Below, one piece after another: positions 11,801 to 25,500 of a stretch of DNA of 64,000 bases (position 1 is its first letter; every line of letters starts with the position of its first letter). The notes under the pieces were generated by a model. The model searched no databases. It was given only the letters and a program-made list of their open reading frames with translations, and was not told where the DNA came from. The translations under genes were made by a program, and so were the position numbers. The stretch comes from Saccharina japonica (taxonomy: Eukaryota > Sar > Phaeophyceae > Laminariales > Laminariaceae): NCBI GenBank assembly GCA_008828725.1, contig MEHQ01004040.1, positions 14,307-78,306 of the forward strand. The letters run 5' to 3'.

Positions 11801-14800
11801 TCCCGTTCCTGGGAAAAACCGAGAGCTGAAAAAATCGATCGCCCGCTTACCTGGGCAAAAACTCAAATCGCTATTTACGGTGCCACTCCGAACGCGGAAA
11901 ATATTATATCAGTTTGGTGTCCATATCAACATCCGAACGTGTACCATGAATTCATGGCCAGAGTCGTTTTGGTATGATTCGTAGAAACATGCAGTACAGG
12001 ACACCTAATAAGAAACAGGAAATCTGGTCCAGGCCGGATTTCTTATTTGAGAGGGTGTTTTATACAGTAATTTCAAGACATAACGATTCCCGATTTCTTG
12101 TTTTCTTCGAAAATCTCAGCCTGGGTTTCTTATCAGCCTGTTCTTATTAGGTGTCCTGTACTGTATAATTTAAAGATAACGACTCCCGAATTTCTTAATT
12201 TCCTCCAAAATCTCAGCTTGGGGTTTCTTATTTAGCCTGTTTTTGTTAGGTGTCCTGTACTGCTGTATATTTTAAAAAATTAAAAAAAAAAACAGCTGTG
12301 AGATCGAGGATTTCGTCGAAACTCATCTTTGCAAGCTGTGTGTGAGTGTATATACACTTCGATCGCGCGTACTTAGGGCCCATCTTAACGAGCATAAAAT
12401 AAATTCAATTTGGAAAAAATAAAATTCAAATTCGCTTCTCATTGGTCAACACACGCACCAGCACCAAATAGTATACCCCAAGATCCTAATCTTTGGTGCT
12501 GGTGCGTGTGTTGACCAATGAAAAGCGGATTTGATTTTTTTTTTTTCCAAGTTGAATATTTTTTTTCTTCGTTAAAACGGGCCCTTAACGGGGTTTTTAT
12601 GTGTTCTCCATGCAGAATGTGCATGCAGAATGTACATACTGCATATGAGGATGAACAAAATCTGAAGGCTGCAGATATTCAGGGATATATGATCGCGCGT
12701 ACTACTTAACGGGGTTTTTATGTGTTCTCCATGCAGAATGTGCATGCAGAATGTACATACGTACTGCATATGAGGATGAACAAAATCTGAAGGCTCCAGA
12801 TATTCAGGGATATATGAGAGGCAAAATGATTTGTCCCCCGCAAATATGTGTGCCATCAGTAAGGGGGGGATAAGGCACCGCCCCTAAAAGGCATGGCATT
12901 GAGCTCCGGGGGATATATATGCAAATCGGTGTCGGGGGGCGGTCGCCCCGGTAGTCTAGTGGTCAGCTTAAAAGTATACTATTAATAGCATTGGTACCCG
13001 AGTTCAAATCCCACCGTGGTGAGATTTTGACTTTATTTGCAAAAAAAAAAAAAAAAAAAGGAACCAATTGCTGAAAGCGCCTTCGTAGCGTGGGTAGGCA
13101 GAATTCGACGCGAATCGACGAGGGAAGAAAATGCTGAAATCTTCTTGCGATAAAAATGCGAGGCACGTACCGTAGTGGGGAGGGAGGGGGGAGAAGAGCC
13201 TACTCAGTGATCCCGGATCTGAGTTACGACTAAGAAGGAGAGAGAAAAGAAGGGCGAAGATAATGTATGAGATGGAAAAAAAAAAGGAAAAAAAAAGAGA
13301 AAGTTTATTATTAGGAATCGGGAACCGATATAAAAATAAACTGTAGTTTGTTGTTGTAGAGAGAATTTGGCGTTATGGTTCATATTCTTGGCCGAGTAAG
13401 AAGTACGTAGCACACTTCACAGCAGCAGCTGGCATTGTTTGGTTTATCGTACTAGTGGAAATACCAAGTGGATACCGCACGGAACGGTGCTGGCAGACTG
13501 GTAGAACACGCGAACAGACAGGGCTGTTGTTTACAACTGGACAGCGGTCGCTCGCTGGACCAGATAATTCGTGATTTCTCGAGAAAAAAATGCAAGATAT
13601 TATTTGCGCCACATGGGCGATAAACATGATTATGATTGCTACCCGTACTTGTGGGCCCTTCACTATTATTAGTGTAACCGCTGAATGGAAAGGGTTGGAA
13701 ACACAAAAAAAAGTTAGCATTGTTTTGGTCACTATTAATAGTATATAACCCACTTGGGGAACTGAACTCATGCACAATATATATATACGGTTCGAGTATG
13801 TAGAGCGTACTGAAAAAAAGTTACCTGGGGGACTACATGAAATTCCACATACATGAATTCCAAAAGCATACACCAGGTATATACGAAGTATATAATGTAT
13901 ACCGTTCCACACTAATTTCAAGTAGTTTTCCGCCCGCAAAGTAGGTTCAGTCAGAGTTGGAAAAGGCGACGAAAACCACTGGTACCTGTTTACTCTACCT
14001 CCCACCAAGTTACCTGGTATACATACCTGGTACAATATATAACATATATACTACCAGGTATATACATACTACTGTATGTATGTATGCCTGGTATGGCGCT
14101 TCATGTTTCAAGGAATCTATGGTATATATAAACTTCAAGTATACCCCACATGTCCAATCGCAACACCAGGTATGTGGTACTTTGTGTTTCGTCGAATCTC
14201 AGATCGAACAGTCTCCCAAGAAAGGGCTCTCTCGTAGGGACTAACCTGCTCGGGGGTTCAGCCGACAGGCCAAGAGAAGGGCAGGTGGGATGCGAGAAGA
14301 AGGGGCGGGTTCACACCGTCCCGGCATCAAGCTCCACGCTTTCAGGCTTCAAAATTTCACGCCTGGCGCTCCAAACCCCATCAAGCCTCGAGCTCCATGC
14401 TTCAAAAAGACAAGCCCCCTGAGCCTCGAGCTCCATGTTCGGAGCCAAAGCGTCAAGCCTCGAGCTCCATGATCTCAAGCGCCAAGCTGCCAGCCTCGAG
14501 CCTTTCGTGCTTCAAAAGCCCAAGCGTTAATAAGCCGAGCTTTCTGAGCCAAGCCTCCCAAGAATCAAGCCACGCCTGAACTAACCTTTCTACGTTTCGC
14601 ACTGCAAACATCAACATACTCTAATTCCTACTGTTACGTAAAATAGAGCATGCTTCGTGAAAAGCGAGCGCGTTTCTCTGAGGAGGATAAACACAAAGCC
14701 TAGGGGGGCCAGACCACAAGCTTCCAGGCCAAGCTTCAAATTCATGCTTTCAAGCCAAAAACCTTTTGAGGAAAAAAACTCAAAAGCTATCATCCAAGCC

Positions 14801-16528
14801 AACCGGCAGAGCCAAGGCCTCTCAGGCTAACCTTCAAGCCAAGCTCCACCTCTCGAACCCTAAAAGCGGGATCGCAGTCCCAATGTGGACATAAAAAACA
14901 CTTGGAATTAGAGTCACATGTAGGTTTATCTTGGAAATAAAGTGCGGTACGAAAAAGGAGAAAATACCCACGTACACCCCACACGTTATATATAGGGAGC
15001 AAACTATATGGATATTAGTATACGTTGTTTTTTTGCAGCACAGAATAGGGAAATCAAAAGCCAAACCCCTAAGCTTCAATTCAATTACAAGAGAGGTTTC
15101 GTATGTTTTCATTGTTCCGCACGAAAAAAAAAAAAAAAACGTTGCGTACCTACAAATTCTTGAACCTTATCATCAACATACCTGGTGGTGGAACGTAGAA
15201 GAGGGGTTGCTATATCTTGGAGGCTTGCGCAGGGCAAGTCCCATACTTGCCGAGAATTTTTTCGCGGTGCAGTTTCAAATAATTTTGCTACCAAGTGTGG
15301 TTCGCTGAGGTTGTGGGGGTTGTGTATGTAACAAAAGCGGACTCGAAAAAACCCAGACAGATTCCAACCGAACCGAACCGAATCGAACCGAATCCAACCG
15401 AACCGAACCGAACCGAACCGAACCGAACCGAACCGAACCGAACCGAACAAGCAGGGGGGGTTAAACCACAAAAAAATGACCCCCAGGAGGTCTTCATCGA
15501 GCGGCGACATAAATATGCATAATATGAACACATATTTCTTAAATCGAAGCCCCCTACTGGTGTTTGTATCTCATCGAAGGCGTTTTTCCCTCAACACCCT
15601 GGCACCCTCGTGTTTTCAGAGGATAGCTTACCATGTACTCGAGAAAAAAATGACACACCCCTAGTGTTGACCCCTTTTAAGAACTGGTCCCACGTAATTG
15701 GGGACACTACTTGAAATTAGTGTGGGATGTTTTTTTCAGTTCTGCATGGGTTAAAAGACGAATAAGAATACAACTACAGCAGTAGAAGTGGTCCCTCTAT
15801 AGTGCCGGTTGCCCGCTATAGTGCCTGTGGAAACGCTTGGCACACATATACGGGATTCACCAGTCAGTGTGGCAGTGTGCGGAGTATTTAGTGCCGGTTC
15901 CCGCTATAGTGCCGGTATTGTTGCCTGGAGCATACCGGCACTATACAGGCAACCGGCACTACCGTATGCCTAACCCTAAGGCCAGCAGACTCAATCAACC
16001 GATGTCGTTTCAACCCTGAGCCTAAGTCAATCACGCCCAATCAACCAATGGTTGCAGCGGTAGCAGTCCCTACAATACGTGACAGCACTTAAGAAGTTGG
16101 CACTTAAGAACTTCAGGCTCGAGTTTTATTGTAGACGAAAAATAAGCAACATGGACTCTTTTGTACCGAAAATAGTGTAGGACACGGCGGCCCTGCCTTT
16201 ACATAAGAATTCCAGCGTGACCAGAAAAAACATACCGATAATTTAACAGCTAAGCATTTCAGGCTCGAGTTTTGAGGCAAAAAAAAAACGCATGGCCGCT
16301 TTTGTACCGAAAATAGTGTAGGACACGGCGGCCCTGCCTTTATACAATAAGAATTCCAGCTAGGCCAGAAAAAAGAGATTATTAACCCCTCAAGAACTGG
16401 TCCCACGAATTTGGGTACAAACTACTTGGAATTAGTGTGGGACATTTTTTCAGTTCTGAATGGGTTAACTGGTGTCGTGTACTACTTTTATGTCTCGCGC
16501 ACAGAGCATGCCAACCATCTTCTTGAAG

Positions 16529-16561
<33 letters not shown>

Positions 16562-19500
16562 TTTTTATCCTCCGGCGGATGGGTAAAAATAAAGCTTACG
16601 CCCTCCACACTTCCACGTCTCACTTCGTAAGTTGATGTATAAGCTCTACTACTGCGGTACTACTAAGCTGATACCGAACGAAAATATCCAACACATCGAC
16701 TACAGACAGCAGTACAGCAGCAGTGGGTACCCCGACGTGAAAGAGGGTACGTACGTAAACCCATTCACACCAGAAAAAAATGTCCCACACTAATTCCAAG
16801 TAGTTTGTACCCAAATTCGTGGGACCAGTTCTTAACCCCTCAAGAACTGGTCGCACGTATTTGGGGACAAACCACTTGGAATCAGTGTCGGATATGTTTT
16901 CAGTTCTAAATGGGTTATAACCCTTTTAGGACTGCAGACCCGTTTTGGGGACAATCCACTCTAATTATAAGTAATGTGTCCCCAAAACGGGACTCCAGTC
17001 CTATAAGGGTTAAGAGGTTAAGATAATGTTATAGTACGGTAAAGAGAGGCCCAAATCGGCTGGACCCGCCTACGTACACGAAACCCATGAATCCATTTCC
17101 CACTGCTGTGGATAAGAGAGAAGGCTATTGTTAAAAGAGCCGTTATCGGCCTGTGTGATACCACACCTCTCTTAATTAGGGGTGTACCCACTGCTGTACC
17201 GCAATCGTATACATATCGATTCGATTTTTGGTTTGTCGGCATCGTATCGAACTCGATTCCTATCTCGATTGTTGTTCGACACCGTACCCATCACTACCCC
17301 CCCACACCAACACACTGCTGGCCCAAAGGTGGAAACAAAAAAAGGTGGGGCTGGTACGTTCCAGGTACGTATTACGGGGTGGGCTAATGATGCCATAGTA
17401 AATAGGACCTACGATACACACAAAAACCTATATGTTTCCCTATTTTCACCAACAATATTTGGTCCCCTAGTAAATAGGACCTACGATACAGACAAAAACC
17501 TACCTGGTATACTCGTATGTTTCCCTATTTTCACTGATAACAATATTTGGTCCTATTTACTAGTGTTTACTATGGTCCCCCGTAATAGTGTTTTGTTTGT
17601 TTTTGTCGAATTTGGTGAAAATAACAACCTGGTTGGTAATTTGTCATTTTGTATAACCGCAACGCAGAAAGAACCACGCGACGCACACAAAAACGACGGG
17701 ACGACGGGCCGAATCTGGAAAAAAAACTACGATTGCTGTCAACCATTGTATTCGATTGATGCAAAAAAAAAACTACAAGTTGTTGTTGTTGTTGTGGTTG
17801 TTTGTTCTGACGTTGGGCCCAGCATGATACGCTATTAATAGTGTTGTTTGTTCCCTGTTGTTGCTGTTCGTTCTCAAGCTGCCTCATACGCTACAGCAAG
17901 TAGTAGTGTTGTTTCTGCTCACGTGGGTGTACGATTACCATAATTATTAGGGCTGTGAGTTGGCTGACTAATAGTTGCCAGCTAGTTATTAGCTGGCGAG
18001 TTTTTTAAGTTAGTTGCGGCGGTGCCAACTATCCAACTATTTTTGTTTTTTGGGTTTCCTTGCTTGTAGGAAGGCTTGTTTGGTACGGGGTGCGTATTTC
18101 TCGGCGTCCCCAAGCAGTACCACCACGCACAGAGAGAGGTCTTCCACAACTCATGGCGCATCAACCCATCGCCATCGACGGTGCCGATGGCAGGGCCGAG
18201 GGTGCCGGCACCGCTGAGCCTGGCCTGTCGACGGACCATGGCGGTGATGGAGCGTCCGACGAAGAAGTGACTGTACCGAGCTCTCCTCCGAAAGCGAGTG
18301 CACGCGACAAGGTAGCGGTTCGCTACCGCGTACAGAAGGAGCGCCGGTTTTCCGAGCGCCCCAAACGGGGACAGGGATTCATACTTTTGATGCGAGATAA
18401 TTTGCGGGGTCTGCATCTTTGTAGTCCATCTGGGACAATATTCCAATATTTCCAATACATTCCCCGCACCAAGGTACATTTTTCTCAGGGTGCGTTGAGC
18501 TGTTCGGAAATCTGGAGGCACCGTCAGAAAGCTCAACACTGCGCGCAGCTTCTCGCGATTTTTTTTATTCGTTATTATATTAATTCGCCTCGTTTATGCC
18601 GAAAACGTAGAAACAAGCCCCTTATTTCCCTGGGTGTAATACTGTTCACACCCAAATTCTGAGCACTGATTTGGGGAGCTATGGCCATAGGCCGCCCGCC
18701 ATTTTTTTCATAATACAAAAAGCAGCTTTAAAGGGAGAGATAGAGGGAAACAATGTATATCGAAGGTCATTTTCCCTGGTTACTACTGTTTGACAAATCG
18801 TGCGATAAACTAATAGAATACGGCAAACGATTGCTCTCGTCCACACCTCCAGGCCGTTTTTTTTTTCGTTTGCAGCAATACGAAATTGCGTGATATTCAT
18901 CATTTTGCCCAAAATGACTGATTTTGGTCGATTTTGGCCAGTCTTTAAGAAATATTTTTTGATGCATTGTTGCGTAACTACTTGAATTTAGTGTGGGAAA
19001 TTATTTTTCTTTCTCGTTCTAAGCATCGATTCCTTTTGTCTTTGCGGTCACGAATATAGTTGTCTCATGTAAAATAAAAAGTATTTTTTGATGAGTTATG
19101 ACTACTTCGTAAACGTCATTCGAAATATTTTGTGCCGGACGGACCATACAAGTATTATACAATAAAAGGTAGAACTCTGGTCTTATGGTTAATGCGGTCA
19201 ACTGTGATGGCGGGACTTTGTCCCAACGTGCTACGAGTATTACTGAAAGAATACAAGTATGTCTCTGTCATGAGTGTGTCAACTGGATGATGAGCACCTC
19301 TGGCTCGGGTGTTTGAGCGATGCTCGTCCTGAGCCGTGTGTCGATCCCAGTCTATTTTGGTCGATCCCAGTCTAGTTTGGCCGATCCCAGTATATTGTGT
19401 CCTATTTTTAGTTTGTACTGGTGGTGATGTGCTACTGCGTGCCGCACGAGTATGTACCATATATTTCTGGTGCATCTCTTTAATATCCGACAAACTGAGA

Positions 19501-22500
19501 CGAAGTTTAGAAATATACCTGTTTCGTGAACAAAACCAGAGATAAACTTGGCCCATTTATCATGCTTTTTGGGTGCAAAATGAAGCCAAATAGCGTATTT
19601 TTTGCCTCCGGCGGCGCCTTCAGCGGGATCCTCCGGAGGCGCCTCCGGCGGGCCCTCCGGGGGGGGCTTTTTTGGCTCGCTTCGCTCGCCTGACCTTAGT
19701 CGACTAGTTGGCTGGCTAGCGCCAGCCAACTAGTCAACTAAAGTCCGTTAGTTGGCTGGCTTCGCCAGCCAACTAATAACTAGGCCGGAACTCCAGCCAA
19801 CTCACAGCCCTAATAATTATACATCGTTACGAGTACGTACGTACGTAGTGTTTTTTTTTCACGTTGGCTCAATACGTACCATCGTGATGCGGGCGCACCA
19901 GCACCGCCCGTCGCATGCACGACTATTAATAGAGAAAAAGCGAAAAAAAAAAAACAAGACAGGGCAAGACAAGACAAGACAAGACACATACATACACACA
20001 CGCGTATCACCACACACGGCACGACAAAACAAAACCAAATTAAAACAAACCAAAAAACATCCCACCGCACGCACGTCCGGTGCAATAATCGAAATTATCA
20101 TATTCATATGCGCGAGCAGGGCAAGAGGTCCAGCGACGGCTTAGGCTCGGGTGAAAACCGCTCTAAATGTAAGATTTTAACATCACGCATTCAGCAGCAA
20201 GCACGGCCTCAACACGGAGGAATGGTTGAATCACAAAATAATGTCTCGCCTTTCCAAGAGGGGTAGCCTCGATTCAGACAGTAAGAAAAATCTGGACCTC
20301 GGTTAAAACAAAAAAACACACACAAAAAAACAAAAAACACACACACAAGACACAAGAAAACACGAAAACACACTTTAAAAAACACAACAAAAACACAACA
20401 AAAACACACACAAAACACAACAACATAAACAAATCAAAATCCACCCCCCCTCCACCCCCGTCTGCATATAAATAGCAGCTACCATCCCCCGCCCCCGTCG
20501 AAATGTTGGAGGTGTCTCTATTAGGAGTAGGAACGGTAAAGCTGCTCTGTCTCGACAGGGACGCGTGGTCAATGGTAAAATTACTAAGGCAAGCAACAAA
20601 TGAATAACGCCCCGCCCCGCCCCCCCCACCCCTGTCCCGCCCCCCCCCCAACCACCTCATCCTCCNNNNNNNNNNNNNNNNNNNNNNNNNNNNNNNNNNN
20701 NNNNNNNNNNNNNNNNNNNNNNNNNNNNNNNNNNNNNNNNNNNNNNNNNNNNNNNNNNNNNNNNNNNNNNNNNNNNNNNNNNNNNNNNNNNNNNNNNNNN
20801 NNNNNNNNNNNNNNNNNNNNNNNNNNNNNNNNNNNNNNNNNNNNNNNNNNNNNNNNNNNNNNNNNNNNNNNNNNNNNNNNNNNNNNNNNNNNNNNNNNNN
20901 NNNNNNNNNNNNNNNNNNNNNNNNNNNNNNNNNNNNNNNNNNNNNNNNNNNNNNNNNNNNNNNNNNNNNNNNNNNNNNNNNNNNNNNNNNNNNNNNNNNN
21001 NNCCCCCCCCCTCCCCCCAAAACCGCTACCCCCATCCATCCCTCACCTTCAAGGTATGAATGTAGGTAAAGTCATTCCCGCTCCTATGCATCGGGATCTG
21101 CTTCTCCCAATTGTTGAAGGTCCCCGTAATATACACCTGCCGGCCTCCGTGCTCCCATCGAAAAACCGTCGGTACCAGCTGCTCCTCCGTCATACAAGAG
21201 AGGAAAACATAGAGAATAAGAGGCATTATGGGGGAGGGTGGGGGGTCGGTCGGTCGGGTGTCAACAAGAAAAAGAAGGGCGATTTTACGAGCGAACGTGC
21301 GAGTGTTTCTAATTTACAAGGCGCCATAAAATACCAGGCAGGGCTCTTCACGGGTCCTAATGACCCCAAGCCAATACGCGGGTCGGGCCAGGAACTTCTC
21401 GAAATATCATTGGGTCGGGGTTGGGCCGCATTTATATGCATTTCCCATGAAAATTAATTTGGGACTATGTACGCAGGGGCGCGCGACAAAAAAGACAAAA
21501 CGACACCGAACTCCTAAAAAGGTCAAAATGAATAGTCAAAATGACTACGAGCCAAAATGACTAGTCAAAATGACTACGTAGTCAAAATGCGGAACAAACC
21601 AGTGGGGTTGGATTTCTGGACGCGGTTACATGAATAGTATTTGGTATGATACTAGTTTTTTACTTGGTTGTACTATACCCCCGTCTGGGTGTCGTGTTTT
21701 ATTTACTGGCGCCCTTGCTGCAAGTATCGTACCAGTAGCAAAATATCTCGATTCGTTTATTAATAAAAATTTTTAAAAAAAACAGCTGTGAGATCGAGGA
21801 TTTCGCCGAAACTCATCTTCGCAAGCTGTCTTGAGACACTTCGATTCGTTTATATGATACACCGGTATACAATACTTTAAACATGAAAAAAAATAAACAT
21901 ACGGAGTGGTGTAGCAAATATCTCGATTCGTAGTATACAGCAGATAAGAGTATAGCGTACTACGAGTAGGTACTATTAATAGTGTTCAAATAAAAGTAAA
22001 GGGTTGGATTTTAAGCGCGAAATGTTAAACCGCAAAAGATCGTACCTGGTATATAGTATAACCGTAACGCGAAATCGCCAACGTTTATTCGCCAACATTA
22101 CAATCCTTCACATGTACGAGTCGGAAAGATCGCAAATCTACCGGATATAGATAATCTACTGTAGATGATCTACGTACGTAGATCCTAATAACCTGCCGTT
22201 AGGAGATGCTGTGCAGGATCTGTACCGTACAGATCCTGATCGGTACCGTATAGATCCAACCCAGGAAACCTGTCCTAGATAGATCATCATGCAGATTACA
22301 CGGCTCCCACCCGGCAACACGAGCTAGATCATACAGATCATACAGATCATACAGATCATACAGAGTTATCAGGAGATCAATCTGCCCTCGAAAATCTACA
22401 TTCATGAAACGGAAATCGGTGATGTGCGCGACGATTACTGCTGTAGGTAGCACTTTTTGGCTGAATCGTATTCTGAACGACGCGGAGCGGCCTTGTAGGG

Positions 22501-25500
22501 GGTGGTGCCTTGTAGGGGGTAGTGCCGTAGGGAAGGGGGGGGGGGGGTGCTCGATATTCATGCATGGCCGGTCGTAGTCAAAATCGTCGGAATTTCATTC
22601 TTGTGTTGCAATATTTTCGTTTTTTTTTTACTCATGGGCCATGGGTGTAGAAAACGCGGGCCAATACGGTAAAACACTACTGATGTAGCATTTTGTCCGA
22701 AAATATAATCTACGTTTGATGTCCATTTCAGACCCCAAACGGGCATTATATTCCCGACCATGAGACGAGTGCTACGATAGAGGTAGGTATACTTTTTTTG
22801 GAGGAAAAAAATTCTGCATTACGGGGGGGTTTTTTTTTTTTTTTTCCAAATTGTTTTTTTTTCTTCTTCGTTAAAACGGGCCCTTACGGGGGCTCCTTCA
22901 CCATAATAACTTCATTCTTGTGTTGCATGATTTTTCATTGTGCTGTTCGGTCATGGTATTTTCCATCGGGTATACCACTCTGTCCCTAAATATAAGCACA
23001 TTTTATACATTAATATTCAATAAAACGGTGCTTATATTTAGGGACAGAGTATTCAATCAAAACGGTGCTTATATTTAGGGACAGAGTATTCAATAAAAAC
23101 GGTGCTTATACTTAGGGACAGCGTATTCAATAAAAACGGTGCTTATATTTAGGGACAGAGTATTCAATAAAAACGGTGCTTATATTTAGGGACAGAGTAT
23201 TCAATAAAAACGGTGCTTGTATTTAGGGACAGAGTGGTGTAGCCCTTTTAGTTGTCTCCAAAATCTGTGTTGGGTGAGAGGTACAGAGCTCGTCAAGTGA
23301 CACCACCACCCTCAGAAGGAAGAAAATACATGCTGCGTCTCTACCTTAACCCCTTAAGAACTGGTCCCACGAATTTGGGAACAAACTACTTCGAATTAGT
23401 GTGGGGCAGTTTTTTCAGTTCTGAGTTGGTTATGAATTAGTGTGGGGCAGTTTTTTCAGTTCTGAATGGGTTATAACCCTCATAGGACTGGAGTCACGTT
23501 TTGGGGACAAACTACTTGGAATTAGAGTGGTTTGTCCCCAAAATGGGACTGCAGTCCTAAAAGGGTTAAGGTAGCATGCGTCTTTGGAGTGGTAGACTAT
23601 CAATAGGTACCAGTATTAATAGCAGCGGTCTTTCTATAAAGCCGGTATGTGCTAGGCCGGTATACCGGCATTAAAACAGGCACCGGCAATATTCCGCACA
23701 GTAGTCACACTGGCTAAATCACATCTGGGTGCCAACAACCGATTTCACCGGCAATAAATCGGGCACCGGCACTATTAAACCGGCATTGTAGAGGGACCAC
23801 ACCCCTAATGCTGTACTGCTGTACGTACACAAATCATTATGTTATATCACTCTTGACCCTGAATATAAGGACCGTTTGTATACTAACATTCAATTGAAAT
23901 GATCCTTATATTTCGGATCATAGTGGTACAACTAATACTACCGTTGTACTGCGGCAAGTGCCCGGCACGGACCGGTGCTCGGAAAATTCTGCGCGTCATA
24001 CCCGAACCGGTACCGGTGCTCGGAAAATTCTGCGTGTCAAACCCGAACCGGTTGCGGGTAATCGGGGGAGAATTTCAGACAGAAATAGGAACGGCACTCA
24101 TCCATCAGAACTTTAAAAAAAAGACGCAAGACACGATGTACGGCGGTACATACATACGTACATAGTTGACTCCTGTTTTATTGTCCGATTTTTTTTATGG
24201 GGAATATATATTTTTGGTGAGAAACTACAGCAGTAGGCCACAGGCATCGGAATATAATTGTGTAACCGAATGCCACCACAAACGTTGTTTTGCTGCCATG
24301 CCGCCGCCGCCGCCCTCGCTGCTGCTGCCGTGCAAAGATGTCGGGAGACATGTCAAGCGAGGCAAAACATGCGCTGTCAAGGGTGTAGGGACGAAGTGTT
24401 CCATACTAAAACCTATTAATAGTAGTTTGGTGTCAGTCACGGCATGTCAAGGCAAATCTGCTGTCTGTCAAGGGTTGAAAGTCCTGTCTCCTGACATCTA
24501 TGCTGCCGTGTAACACTTGCGTATGATCAAAACATTCTCTTACGACGAATTTTGAAGCTGGATTACAAAAAAGTATACGTGGGCAGACGTGGGTGTTATT
24601 ATCTTGACTCGTACAGGACACGTGGGTGTTATTATCTTGATTACAGTATACGGTACTGTTGTAGTGCGGTACGTAGCGGCGCTCAACCCCTTAACCCCTT
24701 TGCCTGTAACCTAACCCTTTTAGAACTGCAGTCCCGTTTTGGGGACAAACCACTCTAATTCTAAGTAATATGTCCCCAAAACGGGACTCCAGTCCTGTAA
24801 GGGTTAAGAACTGGTCCCACGAATCTGGGGACAAACTACTTGGAATTAGTGTAGGACATTTTTTTCAGTTCTGTATGGGTTAAGTACTGGTCCCACGAAT
24901 TTAGGAAAAAACTACTTGAAATTAGTGTCGGGGCATTTTTTCCACTTCGGAATGGGTTAAGAACTGGTCCCACGTATTTGGGGACAAAGCACATGGAATT
25001 AGTGTGGGATAATTTTTCTCGTTCTGAATGGGTTAAGAGCCGGTCCCCTCCGTTTTTAGACTACTTGGAATTAGTGTGGGATAAGTTTTGCATTTCTGAA
25101 AGGGTTAAAGGAGGATTTTTTTTATTTGTTTTCAAGATCTGGTCGTGATTGGATCTCCTACGACAGAGCACCGCTTTTCTCTTCAACACTAGACCTGCTC
25201 ACACACACACTTCTAGAGCTGTGAGCTGGCACGATTTAAGTCACCAACTAGTCCGTAGTCGGAAAAAATAGTTATTAATAGTCGTTTCCAGGGGTTGCCG
25301 ACTATCCGACATAATTGGGTTTCCACACTTTCAGGAAGGATTGTTAAATGCGGGATACATTGTTTCTAGCTTGGGCGGGGCCGTCTCGAACGGGGAGGGT
25401 TGACTTAGTTGGCAAGTCGGCTGGTCATCAGCTGGTTTCACCAGCCGACTCGTCGACTATAGCAAAATAGTTGGCTGACGGCACCTCTTGACTAGTTACT

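Noticed and set aside
17982-18539. 185-codon minus-strand frame in the hAT element
   Set aside because: It overlaps the terminal inverted repeat and the opposite-strand frame; no transposase motif.
22990-23236. Regular direct repeats resembling a CRISPR array
   Set aside because: Units are contiguous without unique spacers, and the genome is eukaryotic with spliced genes.
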